Shown here: one piece after another, positions 47,619-56,936 of the stretch | Layout of the letters: every line of letters starts with the position of its first letter | How positions within the stretch are numbered: the first letter of the stretch is position 1 | DNA from: MED660 sp002691025 | GTDB taxonomy: Bacteria; Myxococcota_A; UBA9160; UBA4427 | Length of the DNA stretch: 64,000 nucleotides | NCBI GenBank assembly: GCA_002170485.2 | Contig: NHDZ02000131.1 | Location: forward strand, 1-64,000 | Reading direction: 5' to 3' | Notes under the pieces: generated by a model | What the model saw: only the letters and a program-made list of their open reading frames with translations | What the model was told of the DNA's origin: nothing | Database searches by the model: none | Program-made: the position numbers and the translations under genes

Positions 47619-49475
47619 ATGCCCGACAAGGCCTCGCCGGCTCCCATCAACCTACGGATCACCCTGCTCTGTGTGGCCTTGATTTCCGTCCTCACGGCCT
47701 TGATCTACGCCCAGGTGATCGAGCATGAGTTCATCGACTGGGATGACTACAGCTACTACGTCCACAACCCCCATCTGGATGGCGTGTTCTCTTTCGTCGA
47801 TTTCACCAAAGCCTTCACAGAGCCCTATTTCGCCAACTGGTCGCCTCTGTCTTCGATTTCCATCCGGTTGGGAGATGCGGTGCATGGACTCGATCCCGGC
47901 TGGGTCCTGATCACCAATGTCGTGCTCCACGGACTCGCGGCAATCCTGCTCTTCCTGGCCCTGTACCGACTCACAGGCCAGTGGGCCCCCAGTGCCTTCG
48001 TGGCTCTCGCCTTCGCGGTTCATCCCCTTCACGTGGAGTCGGTCGCCTGGGCGTCCGAAAGAAAAGACGTCCTCGCCGGCTTCTTCTGGATGGGCACGCT
48101 CTGGGTCTATGCCCTCTACACCGAAAACAAATCGGGACCGCGATACGCGGCCGTGCTTCTTCTTTCCCTTTTGGCCCTGCTCGCCAAGCCCTCCGCCGTC
48201 CCACTCCCCCTGACCCTGCTGCTTCTCGACTTCTGGCCCCTTCACCGTCTAGTGGAGACGCGCGAGAGGAATCGGGCCCTTCTCGAGAAGGTCCCCCTGG
48301 TGCTGATCGCCGTCGGCATAAGCCTCTCCACCTACTGGGCCCAATCGTCGGCGGGCGCGGAACACTCCGACCTCTACCCCTTCGATCAGAGACTGATCAA
48401 CGCAGGGACGAGTTATTGGAAGTACGGGGTCGATTTCTTCTGGCCCAGCCAACTTTCACCCTATCACGTCTACCTCTCCGAGGATGTCCTCTACTCATGG
48501 CCAAGCCTCTTCTTCTTCCTCGCCCTGGTCGCGCTCACCGGGCTGGCTTTCTCGCAGTCCAGGAAACGACCCTATCTCCTGATGGGTTGGATCTGGTTCG
48601 GCGTCACCCTGGTCCCCATGGTGGGCCTGATCCAGGTCGGCGGTCAGTCTCGCGCGGATCGCTATATGTACATCCCCGCCATTGGCCTCGCCCTGGCTCT
48701 GGCCTGGTGGGGGAAGGAATTTGCCGAGAAGCGACCGTCTCTACGGCGGCCCCTGATTGTTCTCGGCCTCATCGTGACCCTGGTCTGGACCGGCCTCGCT
48801 CGGCACCAGGTCGGCTATTGGGAGAACACCCTCACACTCTTCAATCATGCGGTCGATCTCAACCCCGACAACCAGATGGCTCACGACAAACTCGGCGTCA
48901 CCCACTGGAACAACGGAGAGGCTGAACTCAGCGAAGAGCACTTCAAACGGGCTCTTGAGGTCAGACCCGAATGGGGGGAGTCACGCCTGCGCCTGGCACT
49001 CGTATACAACGCCCAGGGGCGGTTCGATGAAGCCCGATCCCAGCTCCGGCTCGCACTGGCCACAGGAGCGGACCCGGCCGAAGTCCATGCCGGCCTCGGT
49101 ATCGCGGCCCAACAGACGGGAGATGACCCCCTGGCCGCCATCGAGTATCGACGCTCCCTTGACCTCGAACTCGTCAACGAAAGATCGGCCATCACCAACA
49201 ACCTCGCCTGGCTCCTGGCCACGACGCAATACCGCACTCTCCGGGATCCGCAGGAGGCCATTCGCCTGGCTCAACTGGCCAGCGAAGCCGACCCCCTGCA
49301 CGCCGACTACAAGTCCACCCTGGCGGCCGCCCATGCCGCCGCGGGTGACTTCCCCATGGCGGTCTCGACCCAACTGGAGGCCCTGGCCCTGCTGGACGAA
49401 GAAGCCGACCCCGAACAAGAGGTGCTCTTCCAAGGCCAGCTGAGACGCTTCCGCGCCGGCATGCCCGTCCACTGA
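47619..49475 (+). CDS. TMTC-like membrane glycosyltransferase with C-terminal TPRs
   Basis: The 618-aa protein has about ten membrane helices in the first 420 residues, and a TPR array after them (about 425-600). The first loop has the acidic motif FIDWDDYSYY (39-47) of GT-C enzymes. The segment VHPLHVESVAWASERKDVL is the hallmark of the TMTC/DUF1736 group, whose animal members O-mannosylate cadherins. Bacterial members have no proven substrate. ATG at 47619 is chosen because the first helix follows it. The 200-base gap to divergent pncB holds no gene I recognise. Confidence 0.82.
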   Translation: MPDKASPAPINLRITLLCVALISVLTALIYAQVIEHEFIDWDDYSYYVHNPHLDGVFSFVDFTKAFTEPYFANWSPLSSISIRLGDAVHGLDPGWVLITNVVLHGLAAILLFLALYRLTGQWAPSAFVALAFAVHPLHVESVAWASERKDVLAGFFWMGTLWVYALYTENKSGPRYAAVLLLSLLALLAKPSAVPLPLTLLLLDFWPLHRLVETRERNRALLEKVPLVLIAVGISLSTYWAQSSAGAEHSDLYPFDQRLINAGTSYWKYGVDFFWPSQLSPYHVYLSEDVLYSWPSLFFFLALVALTGLAFSQSRKRPYLLMGWIWFGVTLVPMVGLIQVGGQSRADRYMYIPAIGLALALAWWGKEFAEKRPSLRRPLIVLGLIVTLVWTGLARHQVGYWENTLTLFNHAVDLNPDNQMAHDKLGVTHWNNGEAELSEEHFKRALEVRPEWGESRLRLALVYNAQGRFDEARSQLRLALATGADPAEVHAGLGIAAQQTGDDPLAAIEYRRSLDLELVNERSAITNNLAWLLATTQYRTLRDPQEAIRLAQLASEADPLHADYKSTLAAAHAAAGDFPMAVSTQLEALALLDEEADPEQEVLFQGQLRRFRAGMPVH

Positions 49476-49588
49476 TCTCCGGCCCCCCAACCCGTCCATT
49501 GGGCGTGGTATTCTACGCAAACGAATTCCATTCCCCGGAACCCTGGAAGGTGGTTTCTTCCAGGACTCCCTCAAAGACGGAGAACCGC

Positions 49589-50653
49589 ATGACTCAAATC
49601 GACCCCGACAAGCTCAAACAACTTTCTTTCTCCGTCTGGAATTTCAAGCAGGGTGAAATGGTTTCCATGATGATCCACCTCGGAGACCGACTCGGGCTCT
49701 ACCGAGCCATGGATGGAGCCGGGCCCATGACGGCCGCGGGTTTGGCGGACCGCACGGGCCTGAAGGAACGCTGGCTACTCGAATGGCTGCGAGGTCAGGC
49801 TGCGGCTCGGCTGGTGGACTCTTCCGATGGCGAAACCTTCGAACTCTCGGCCGAAGCCGCCGCTGTGTTGTCCGATGAAACGGGCCTTTCTTTTGCCGCC
49901 GGCGCCTTCTCTTCTCCCATGCCCCCGGAAACCCTCGACAAGCTGGCTGAAGCCTTCCAGACCGGAATCGGCCTGAGCTACGAAGAACTGGGACCCAATG
50001 CCGCTCACCGCACGGAACGCATGCTGGGGCCCTGGACGCGGCAGGCTCTCGTTCCCGACCTCATCCCCCGACTCGACGGAGTCAAGGAAAAGCTCTCCAA
50101 CGGGGCACTGGTCGCCGACGTGGGCTGTGGCGGTGGCATCGCGGTGGCCACCATGGCGGCGGCCTTTCCGGATTCGACCTTTCACGGCTATGACCCGAGC
50201 AACCACGCCATCAGCCGCTGCAACGACAAGGTCAGCCAGGGAGACTTGAAGAACCTGCAGACTTTCGTCGCCGGCGGCGAAGACCTGCCAAAGGAGCCCA
50301 CCTACGACTTCATCATCACGTTCGATTGCCTCCACGACATGACGCACCCGGCCGAAGTGGTTTCGGCCATCCGACGCGCACTCAAGCCCGATGGCACCTG
50401 GCTCATCAAGGACATCCGCAGTTCCGGGAATTTCCAGACGAACATGAAGAACCCCATGCTCGCCATGTTCTACGGCTTTTCGGTTTCCGCATGCATGTCG
50501 TCCGCTCTTTCGAAGCCAGACGGCGCGGGACTGGGAACCCTGGGCTTCCCGCCTGAAGTCGCGGAAAGCATGACACGGGAGGGCGGGTTCAGCCGATTCA
50601 CGCTGCACGACATCGACGATCCGAGCAACCTCTACTACGAGGTACGGCCCTGA
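49589..50653 (+). CDS. SAM-dependent methyltransferase with winged-helix dimerisation domain
   Basis: The 354-aa protein has an N-terminal winged-helix-like part (about 20-85: GDRLGLYRAMDGAGPMTAAG), an insert, and a class I methyltransferase core with motif I VADVGCGGGIA (about 172-182) and a later FDCLHDM. This resembles small-molecule O- or C-methyltransferases. ATG at 49589 is supported by GGAG 7 bases upstream; an earlier in-frame start lacks this. It follows the TMTC-like gene by 113 bases and is convergent with the EthD-domain gene. Confidence 0.85.
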   Translation: MTQIDPDKLKQLSFSVWNFKQGEMVSMMIHLGDRLGLYRAMDGAGPMTAAGLADRTGLKERWLLEWLRGQAAARLVDSSDGETFELSAEAAAVLSDETGLSFAAGAFSSPMPPETLDKLAEAFQTGIGLSYEELGPNAAHRTERMLGPWTRQALVPDLIPRLDGVKEKLSNGALVADVGCGGGIAVATMAAAFPDSTFHGYDPSNHAISRCNDKVSQGDLKNLQTFVAGGEDLPKEPTYDFIITFDCLHDMTHPAEVVSAIRRALKPDGTWLIKDIRSSGNFQTNMKNPMLAMFYGFSVSACMSSALSKPDGAGLGTLGFPPEVAESMTREGGFSRFTLHDIDDPSNLYYEVRP

Positions 50654-50701
50654 ACACGCGGCCTTCCGGCCCTTCCCTGTCGCTCCTGCCCAGAGCCCAC
50701 C

Positions 50702-51403
50702 TCAAGCCGGGATCCGGAAGACTTCATCCGAAATCCACATGATGGACTGAGCGCGGTCGACGAATTTTTCTTCGTCTTCCGCAAAGCCCATGTCCCCATT
50801 GGACCGTCCCGCCTCAAGCAACGCATCCACCGAGGCCAGATGCAGGACGGAAACACTGCTGAAGTGTCGAAACGAAAAGCCCGAAAGCCGGATGGCACGC
50901 GCCGTGGCGTCGGGATCCAGATGGATCTGGGTATATCCCTGTATGCCTTCCATACTGAGTCCAAACCTGGAGTGCTCTTCCGCGTAGTACCGCAGGTAGG
51001 CCTCCGCGGTGAAGTCATCCCGCCGCTTCATGCAGTACTGATAACGGATGGACGTGGGCTCGCCGGTCCGGAAGACCTTCTTCGCACCGACCTGGGCCAC
51101 CGAAAGTTCCGGTTGGATGAGTGAATCCAGCCGAGAACCCACCTCGCGACTCCATCCCTGGAAATGGGTGTCCGCATCAGGTGCATGCAATTCCAACTCA
51201 AGCGAAGCATCAAAGCCCTGAACGGGACCTCCATCGCCGGCCATTCGAAACAGGTCCTCTTGTTGGGCCGACATCACCGTGGCCGAAATCGGTTCGCCCT
51301 GAAGACCAGCACACCACTCCCGAGCCAACTCAAGCAGACGGCCTACCAGTTCGGCGGATCTTCCTGGGCGAGCCCGGAAATGAAGAAGGAGAAGGGACTG
51401 CAT
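50702..51403 (-). CDS. EthD-domain protein
   Basis: The 233-aa protein shows two ferredoxin-like halves. The second (about 115-228) has the EthD wording YQYCMKRRDDFTAEAYLRYY and GYTQIHLD. EthD-type proteins are dimeric alpha/beta barrels, some acting in breakdown or tailoring of aromatic or ether compounds, often with unknown chemistry. It begins 9 bases after the TTC38-like gene, whose last codons supply its GAGG ribosome site, so the two are translationally coupled. Confidence 0.78.
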   Translation of the reverse strand: MQSLLLLHFRARPGRSAELVGRLLELAREWCAGLQGEPISATVMSAQQEDLFRMAGDGGPVQGFDASLELELHAPDADTHFQGWSREVGSRLDSLIQPELSVAQVGAKKVFRTGEPTSIRYQYCMKRRDDFTAEAYLRYYAEEHSRFGLSMEGIQGYTQIHLDPDATARAIRLSGFSFRHFSSVSVLHLASVDALLEAGRSNGDMGFAEDEEKFVDRAQSIMWISDEVFRIPA

Positions 51404-51412
51404 GAAGAGACC

Positions 51413-52705
51413 TCAGATGAAATGGGACGTGGACTTCCGGGTGCCCGGGAAGACGTCGAACAAAGCAGCCATGGATTCCCTCCGGCCCAGCTTCTCGAAC
51501 GCCCTGAGCAACGTGACTCGGAACAGATCGTTCTGAGCGTCACTCCCTCCCACTCGTGGAATCTCGCGAATGGCAGGTTCAAGAGACTCCACCACGCCCG
51601 ACGCATCTCTCCTCCCCCAGGCAATCGCCGCCTCCACGACAGGAATTCCAGCTTCCCTCCAAACGAGGCGACGGTCTTCGGGCTGTGCCTTCGCCGATTG
51701 CTCCACCGCTTCTCGCAAGCACACCACATCCTCGTCCCGACCCACGCGAGAAAGAGCATGCGCATGGTGGGCCGCCACGAACGGGTTCATGCCTTCGGAA
51801 GAGAGGGATGCGCAGGCCTCCGCCACCTCACTCCAGATCTTCTCATCCACCTCAAGACCCGCCATCTCTATACGCCAGAGCAAGGAGACGGCATCCACCT
51901 GCTCAGAGCACGAGTCGGGCGTCTGTCCCCAGATCACATCCTTGAAGAGTTGGAAAGTGCCCTCTTCATCGCCATCCAGGAGTCTGAAAAGAGCCAGGTG
52001 CCATGCGTTGTGCCCATGGATCGAAAAGAGAGGGTGGGTCCACATAGGGAGGAAACCTTCCTGTTCTCTTCTACCTCGAGCGAGATCATCCGTCACAAAC
52101 GCCGCGTGAGCCAAGGCGTGATGCGTCCACGCCGACTCAGGGCGAAGACCCAATGCGCGATCCGCCTGACGACGAGCCTCTTCATATCGTCCATCCAGTT
52201 CCAACGAGAAGGCATACATCCCGAGCAGCTCAGCATGATCGGAATTGTGCGGGGCCAGCCTTTCCATCTGGGCTCGATAGCGGGGGCCCGCATGATGCTG
52301 CCCCGTCAGGTAGTAGAGGAACTCGCAGGCTTTGGCCGATACCAGATCACGCGGAAACTCGGAGGTGAGTTGCTCCAGACTCCGCATCGCACCTTCGAGG
52401 TCATCCTTCAACCAGAGTTGGAGTGCGTCGAAGAAGTTGCGTTCGCGAACCCCTGCATCCCCGAGAGAAGGCTCTGCCCGATGCAACCAGTTGGCTGCCG
52501 TTCGATTCCCCTCGCGCGTACCCGCATAGACGAAAAAGAGAGCGGCATACATCTGCAGGAGGGCACAACCGGGAGCGCGCTCCGCCGCATCGACGATGCC
52601 GTCGAGCCCGCCCTCCATGGCCAGCAGTCGCTCACGGAACAAATCCATCGCCGCGATGGATTCAGCATCCGCACCAGTCACCGAGAGCCCTCGCGAGTCA
52701 TCCAT
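51413..52705 (-). CDS. TTC38-like tetratricopeptide protein
   Basis: The 430-aa cytoplasmic protein has helical TPR-like repeats throughout (for example DGRYEEARRQADRALGLRPE) and the motif IHGHNAWHLALF, which is the mark of the TTC38 family conserved from bacteria to animals. The family has no known activity; the conserved His, Asn and Trp suggest an active or binding site rather than a plain scaffold. It is coupled to the EthD-domain gene. Confidence 0.8.
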   Translation of the reverse strand: MDDSRGLSVTGADAESIAAMDLFRERLLAMEGGLDGIVDAAERAPGCALLQMYAALFFVYAGTREGNRTAANWLHRAEPSLGDAGVRERNFFDALQLWLKDDLEGAMRSLEQLTSEFPRDLVSAKACEFLYYLTGQHHAGPRYRAQMERLAPHNSDHAELLGMYAFSLELDGRYEEARRQADRALGLRPESAWTHHALAHAAFVTDDLARGRREQEGFLPMWTHPLFSIHGHNAWHLALFRLLDGDEEGTFQLFKDVIWGQTPDSCSEQVDAVSLLWRIEMAGLEVDEKIWSEVAEACASLSSEGMNPFVAAHHAHALSRVGRDEDVVCLREAVEQSAKAQPEDRRLVWREAGIPVVEAAIAWGRRDASGVVESLEPAIREIPRVGGSDAQNDLFRVTLLRAFEKLGRRESMAALFDVFPGTRKSTSHFI

Positions 52706-52878
52706 TCACGACGAGTTTGGGAAATTACATATCCCCCCGCAAGCGATCTGGAATGCTCCCCTCTGGGAACTCACGCAGCCTTCGACGGCAGGCCAGCATG
52801 CCAATTCATGCAGAACCCTGGAAGTGGACAGATCATCGAAATGCGGACTACGCTTCTGGATCTTCACAGGAGGTCCAC

Positions 52879-53454
52879 ATGGCCCAGATCACACGTACTC
52901 CGACCCGACCCAGGCATCTTCTTCTGCTTCTTCTTTCCGGACTCCTGCTGGCCGGTCCAGGATGGGCGGACGACAAGCAGCGCGCCATGATGACGGTGGT
53001 GGGCGCGACCGCCAACGCCGACGGAAAATCCCAGATCGATTCCCAGATCATCGAGGAGTGCGTACAGAGTCTGCCCACGGCGTCGGAATTGGAGCCCGTG
53101 GTCAACGCGAAGTCGAAATACCTGAAAATGATCAACGGCGACATCAACGACAACCGATCGGTCAGGACCTACAGCGCGGAAATCGATCTGACCTACGTGA
53201 TCTTCCAACGGCGGCTCGTGACCGTGACCACCAGTTCGATTGAAAAAAGCGAACCCGTCTTCAAGGAAGTCGACGGTCGATTCGACCAGTCAAAACAGTT
53301 TGTCTCCAACTCGGAAAACGGAGACGCCTACGCGGGCCGTGAGTACGTCCACGACTACTACTTCTCGACGGCCGAGGCGGCCATCAAGGATGTCAAATCC
53401 CGGGCCAATGCGTGGCTGAAGCAGAAAAGAGCCACCATGTGCAAGCCGAAGTAG
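52879..53454 (+). CDS. Exported protein of unknown function (191 aa)
   Basis: A signal peptide (about 1-34, ending GPGWADD) precedes a domain of about 155 residues with no motif I recognise. The mature part has two widely spaced cysteines and many charged residues, so it is likely soluble in the periplasm or secreted. An exact AGGAGG lies 5 bases before the chosen ATG; the frame is open far upstream, but that part overlaps the TTC38-like gene on the other strand. A GT-C-like membrane protein gene follows 69 bases later. Confidence 0.7.
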   Translation: MAQITRTPTRPRHLLLLLLSGLLLAGPGWADDKQRAMMTVVGATANADGKSQIDSQIIEECVQSLPTASELEPVVNAKSKYLKMINGDINDNRSVRTYSAEIDLTYVIFQRRLVTVTTSSIEKSEPVFKEVDGRFDQSKQFVSNSENGDAYAGREYVHDYYFSTAEAAIKDVKSRANAWLKQKRATMCKPK

Positions 53455-53508
53455 AGCGAATCGGGTCGAACGCCTTGCTCCAGAGGCTCAAGAACGAGGC
53501 TCGAACTC

Positions 53509-53517
53509 TGTTAGAAT
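53509..53517 (+). promoter_or_regulatory. Extended -10 element (TGTTAGAAT) next to a start codon
   Basis: TG-T-TAGAAT is a near-consensus extended -10 box with only 6 bases between it and the ATG at 53524. No ribosome-binding site is visible in those bases. If used, transcription would begin at about the start codon, giving a leaderless mRNA. Confidence 0.3.
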
Positions 53518-53523
53518 TCCGGC

Positions 53524-55059
53524 ATGCAGCGCGAGACTCTGCCCAAGGTGCAACCGAAAAGGCTTGAGAATATCCTCTGGCTTTTTTCCGTGGCCGTCGT
53601 CGTGGGTCTCGGAATTCAACGTTTTGTTGAAAACGGAGCCTTGTGGATCGATGAGGCTTTCATCGCGATCACGGTGGAAAGCGCGGGCGCACTCGATCTC
53701 TTCGGTCCCGTGGGCATGGGCCACAGCTTCCCTCGGATCTATCTGCTCGCCATCGACGGCCTGACCCAGGCTCTCGGCTACGAGACCTGGGTCCTGAGAT
53801 TGCTTCCTCTCGTCTTCTTCGCTCTGGCGACAGCCCTCTGGTTCCGACTGCTCTTCAATCGGATCTCGGCCTTCCCCATCTTGATGGTGCTGGCCCTCTT
53901 CCTCAACCTGCTTCCCGTGAGTTGGTTCGAATACTCGAGTGCATTCAAGCAGTATTCCTTCGATGTCTTCGCTGCACTCCTGCCCTTCTTTGTCAGCGAA
54001 GACCGGCTGAAGAAATGTTTCCAAGAAGGCCGGTCGCGTTGGATCGCCTTTGTGCTCGCGATTCCTGGCGCTCTCTCCTACACGTACGGGATCGTCCTCA
54101 TCGCCCGGCTCGCCGGCTGGTATGCCTATTCACTTCGAGATCGACAGCCTCGCCTCAACCCGGGAGCCGTGGCCATCGCACTCGTCAGCTTCGTGCTGGC
54201 CTCGACGAGCCTCTACCTCACCGATATCCAGTTCATGTCGAACTCCGTCTATGACTTCTGGCGGGGCTCAACCCTTTCTTCCGATGGAATCTCACGTCTG
54301 CGCTTGATCCAACAACTCGTCCTGGGTCCCTATTCGGGACTTCAAGAAGTCGGCCAGCCTGACGGAGTTCCTCTTCTCTTCCTCTACTTCCTCTACGCCG
54401 TCTTTGCGCTGGGCCTCTTGCGTATCCTCCTGGGTTCGATCCACCCGCGCTTTGATGCGGGGCCCTCCCATTGGGGCAGTCGCTCCCTGGGTGCGCTGGC
54501 CGGCGTGATGGGCCTTCTTTGCGCGTCGTGGCTCATCGACTACCCGATGGCCTCGGGACGTCTGACCCTCTTCGTCCTCCCGCTACTCCAGGTCATTCTT
54601 TTCGAGGGGTTCTGCACCATCCATCGCGAGGTGGAAAAGCTCCGGGCCGGAGCGTGGATCTCCGTTGGGCTCGGAATCGTCTGGCTTGCCTGTGTGGCAC
54701 CTTCCGCAGTCGAAACGAGCCTTCGTTTCATCGAACGGGAGAATCGCGACAACGTCCGATCCCTGTATCCGCAATTCGAGGCCCACGCGGACCTGCCCAT
54801 CTACACCATGCCCTTGCTTGTTCCCACCGTGCTCGCCACGCCCAACGGACCTGACTCGTCGCGCTTTGTCATGGGCCCCCCCATAGACACCATCCCGTGG
54901 GGTCAGGAGATCTTCATCATCGACACACATCAGGGACAGTCTCGATATACCGAGGGAAACCCTTTTCCCCGCATGAAAAACGCGGCGACCCAGATGGACA
55001 AACTCCAAGGAAGCTTCGACACGATCTACCTCTACCGCGCGAAATTTCCGGTCCGCTAG
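53524..55059 (+). CDS. GT-C-like polytopic membrane glycosyltransferase
   Basis: The 511-aa protein has about ten membrane helices and an acidic pair in the first external loop (LWIDEAF, Asp43-Glu44), the catalytic hallmark of GT-C enzymes such as ArnT/PMT-like (GT39/GT83) proteins. A soluble C-terminal part (about 400-511) follows. It would transfer a sugar from a lipid-linked donor to a lipid or protein on the periplasmic side. Substrate is unknown. No ribosome site is seen before the ATG. Confidence 0.75.
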   Translation: MQRETLPKVQPKRLENILWLFSVAVVVGLGIQRFVENGALWIDEAFIAITVESAGALDLFGPVGMGHSFPRIYLLAIDGLTQALGYETWVLRLLPLVFFALATALWFRLLFNRISAFPILMVLALFLNLLPVSWFEYSSAFKQYSFDVFAALLPFFVSEDRLKKCFQEGRSRWIAFVLAIPGALSYTYGIVLIARLAGWYAYSLRDRQPRLNPGAVAIALVSFVLASTSLYLTDIQFMSNSVYDFWRGSTLSSDGISRLRLIQQLVLGPYSGLQEVGQPDGVPLLFLYFLYAVFALGLLRILLGSIHPRFDAGPSHWGSRSLGALAGVMGLLCASWLIDYPMASGRLTLFVLPLLQVILFEGFCTIHREVEKLRAGAWISVGLGIVWLACVAPSAVETSLRFIERENRDNVRSLYPQFEAHADLPIYTMPLLVPTVLATPNGPDSSRFVMGPPIDTIPWGQEIFIIDTHQGQSRYTEGNPFPRMKNAATQMDKLQGSFDTIYLYRAKFPVR

Positions 55060-55137
55060 CTATCTCCGCCTTGCTTTGGCACTCTCCCGTCTCATCAGAG
55101 AACACGACTCAACCAACCCAACAAGGGAGAGTAAACC

Positions 55138-55791
55138 ATGTACCGATTTCGAATCCTGATCGGCCTCCTGGCCGCCGTCAGCATGTCCTCCATCGCGAGC
55201 GCGCAAGACCAGTACAGTGCCGCGGGTCCCTATGTACAACTCGCCGGTAGCTATGCGCTGTGCAGTCTCAACGCGGCAGACGGAGGCGGAGGTGACTGCG
55301 GGGATGCCGTGGACAACTCTCTGGGCCTCAATGCCCGAGTCGGCTTCCGATTCAACCGTTTCATCTCAGTGGAAGGCCAGATCGAATGGATTTCAGGATT
55401 CGATGCCAAACCGGGAACCATTCAAGCCCCTCCCGCTGGATTGACCGAGGCATCCATTGAAGCGGTCACCTACACGATCAATGCCCGGCTCTACCCCATC
55501 GAGGGACGGATCCAGCCCTACGCCATCGTGGGACTCGGCGGCGAGAATGTCTGGCTGAATACGAATATCGGAAATTCAGACACCTTCACCTCTTTTGTCG
55601 GTCGTTTCGGCGCGGGTCTGGATATCTACTTGACCAGCCAACTCGCCTTGACGGGTGAATTCACCTATGTGGCCGCCACGGAAGCCAAGGCCACCTATTA
55701 CGGACCTTGGTGGGGAGAGTACTGGACCAACAACAGCGGCCTTGACCCGAGCTACATGTCCGTCAGCTGGGGACTCTCGTATCGGTTCTAG
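55138..55791 (+). CDS. Outer-membrane beta-barrel protein (217 aa)
   Basis: A signal peptide (1-22, ending ASAQD) is followed by repeated amphipathic strands and a last strand ending in Phe (WGLSYRF), the signal used for barrel insertion. The plan is that of the eight-stranded OmpA/OmpX-like group. Extended loops contain several Tyr/Trp and a Cys pair (about 36 and 48). GGGAG lies 8 bases before the ATG. It is similar in design to the barrel protein at 27.9 kb but not a close copy. Confidence 0.8.
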   Translation: MYRFRILIGLLAAVSMSSIASAQDQYSAAGPYVQLAGSYALCSLNAADGGGGDCGDAVDNSLGLNARVGFRFNRFISVEGQIEWISGFDAKPGTIQAPPAGLTEASIEAVTYTINARLYPIEGRIQPYAIVGLGGENVWLNTNIGNSDTFTSFVGRFGAGLDIYLTSQLALTGEFTYVAATEAKATYYGPWWGEYWTNNSGLDPSYMSVSWGLSYRF

Positions 55792-55793
55792 AG

Positions 55794-55817
55794 AAAGCCA
55801 CGCAAGCAGCGTGCTTT
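55794..55817 (+). terminator. Candidate hairpin terminator after the barrel gene
   Basis: AAAG-C-CACGC, loop AAGCA, GCGTG-CTTT forms a 9-pair stem with one bulged C three bases after the stop codon, ending in three T. It lies between convergent genes and could stop transcription from either side, although the T run is short. Confidence 0.45.
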
Positions 55818-55847
55818 GATGCTCCGGGGCCCGCTGGCCAGAACCGA

Positions 55848-56936
55848 CTAGGCCAGCCTTCGGATGCTATGAGCCTTGATGATCACCTGAACCTGGCGCC
55901 CCGGCGTCAGGTTCAGTTTTTGGACCGCCTCGTGGGTCACTCGAGCCACCAGGGTATCGGGCGTATCGACATAGACCAGCGTGCCCTCGTCGCCCCGCTC
56001 ACATCGCGTGACCTCACCCGCCAGGATATTCCGTGCGGAGAGATTCGCAGTCTGCCCCGTGGCGATCAGGATGTCGTCAGCGGGAAGAGCCAGCTTGACC
56101 TCCGTGCCGATTTCCAACTCCCAGGGAAGATCGAGCCGGAGTCCCGAATGGGTTTCGACTCGAGGAGCGCCGCCACTCGCGCCGGGAACGATGCTTCCTT
56201 CAATCACATTCTCCGTCCCTGATAGCCTGGGCAGAGCCAACACAGGCCGACTCCAGAGCACATCCCGAGGAGAGCCCTCCGCCACGAGTCGGCCGCCGTC
56301 CATCACCGCGACCCGATCTCCGATCAGCATGGCCTCATCGGGATCATGGGTGATGTAGATCATGGGCCAATCCATCTCATCGCGAACGCGCAGGAGATAG
56401 GGGAGGACTCTCGCTCTGAGCCCCACATCCAGGGCCGCCAGGGGCTCATCGAGAAGGAGAGCACGCGGCCCCGAAGCCATGGCCCGTGCCAGGGCGACTC
56501 GACTCTTCTCACCGCCCGAAAGATCGGAAACCGGTCTCGTCAGGAGATGCCCGATCTCGAGCACGTCCACGGCACGCTCAAGAAGCCGAGTCGATGCCTC
56601 CCCTGCCCTGGACTGACCGAAGGCCAGATTGCCAGCCACATCCAGATGGGGAAAAAGCGATGGAGCCTGGGGGACCCAGCCCAGTTCTCGGGCATGCGTC
56701 CGAAGATGCAGACCCTTCTGGGAATCGTCCAACCACTGCCCCCGAAGCTTGATGCGCGACGACGAAACCGGAGTGAGCCCCAGGATGCATTCCATCAGGG
56801 TACTCTTCCCCGCGCCACTGGGGCCAAAAAGGACAAGCACGCGCTCATCCCACTCAAGCGAGAAATCCAGTGCGAACCCCGAACGCTGGACCTTGACTTC
56901 AATACAGGAAGAACTCTCCGGGCGAACCTCCGTCAT
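55848..56936 (-). CDS. modC: Molybdate-type ABC transporter ATPase with TOBE domain
   Basis: The 362-aa ATPase has Walker A FGPSGAGKST, signature LSGGEKSRVALARAM, Walker B ALLLDEPLAALD and H-loop ITHDPDEAM. A C-terminal TOBE-like oxyanion-binding domain (about 290-355: SARNILAGEV to GRQVQVIIKA) follows, as in ModC. Molybdate is therefore the favoured substrate, with tungstate or sulfate as alternatives. ATG at 56936 overlaps the modB stop by 4 bases and is chosen over longer starts that run into modB. Confidence 0.9.
   Translation of the reverse strand: MTEVRPESSSCIEVKVQRSGFALDFSLEWDERVLVLFGPSGAGKSTLMECILGLTPVSSSRIKLRGQWLDDSQKGLHLRTHARELGWVPQAPSLFPHLDVAGNLAFGQSRAGEASTRLLERAVDVLEIGHLLTRPVSDLSGGEKSRVALARAMASGPRALLLDEPLAALDVGLRARVLPYLLRVRDEMDWPMIYITHDPDEAMLIGDRVAVMDGGRLVAEGSPRDVLWSRPVLALPRLSGTENVIEGSIVPGASGGAPRVETHSGLRLDLPWELEIGTEVKLALPADDILIATGQTANLSARNILAGEVTRCERGDEGTLVYVDTPDTLVARVTHEAVQKLNLTPGRQVQVIIKAHSIRRLA

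Noticed and set aside
51164..52990. A 608-codon open frame on the plus strand
   Set aside because: It lies antisense to the EthD-domain and TTC38-like genes, which have family motifs and a shared ribosome site; the plus-strand translation is Arg/Pro/His-rich with no domain.
55060..55137. Sigma-54 promoter (TTTGGCAC) before the barrel gene
   Set aside because: The -24-like half is present, but no TTGC follows at the needed distance.
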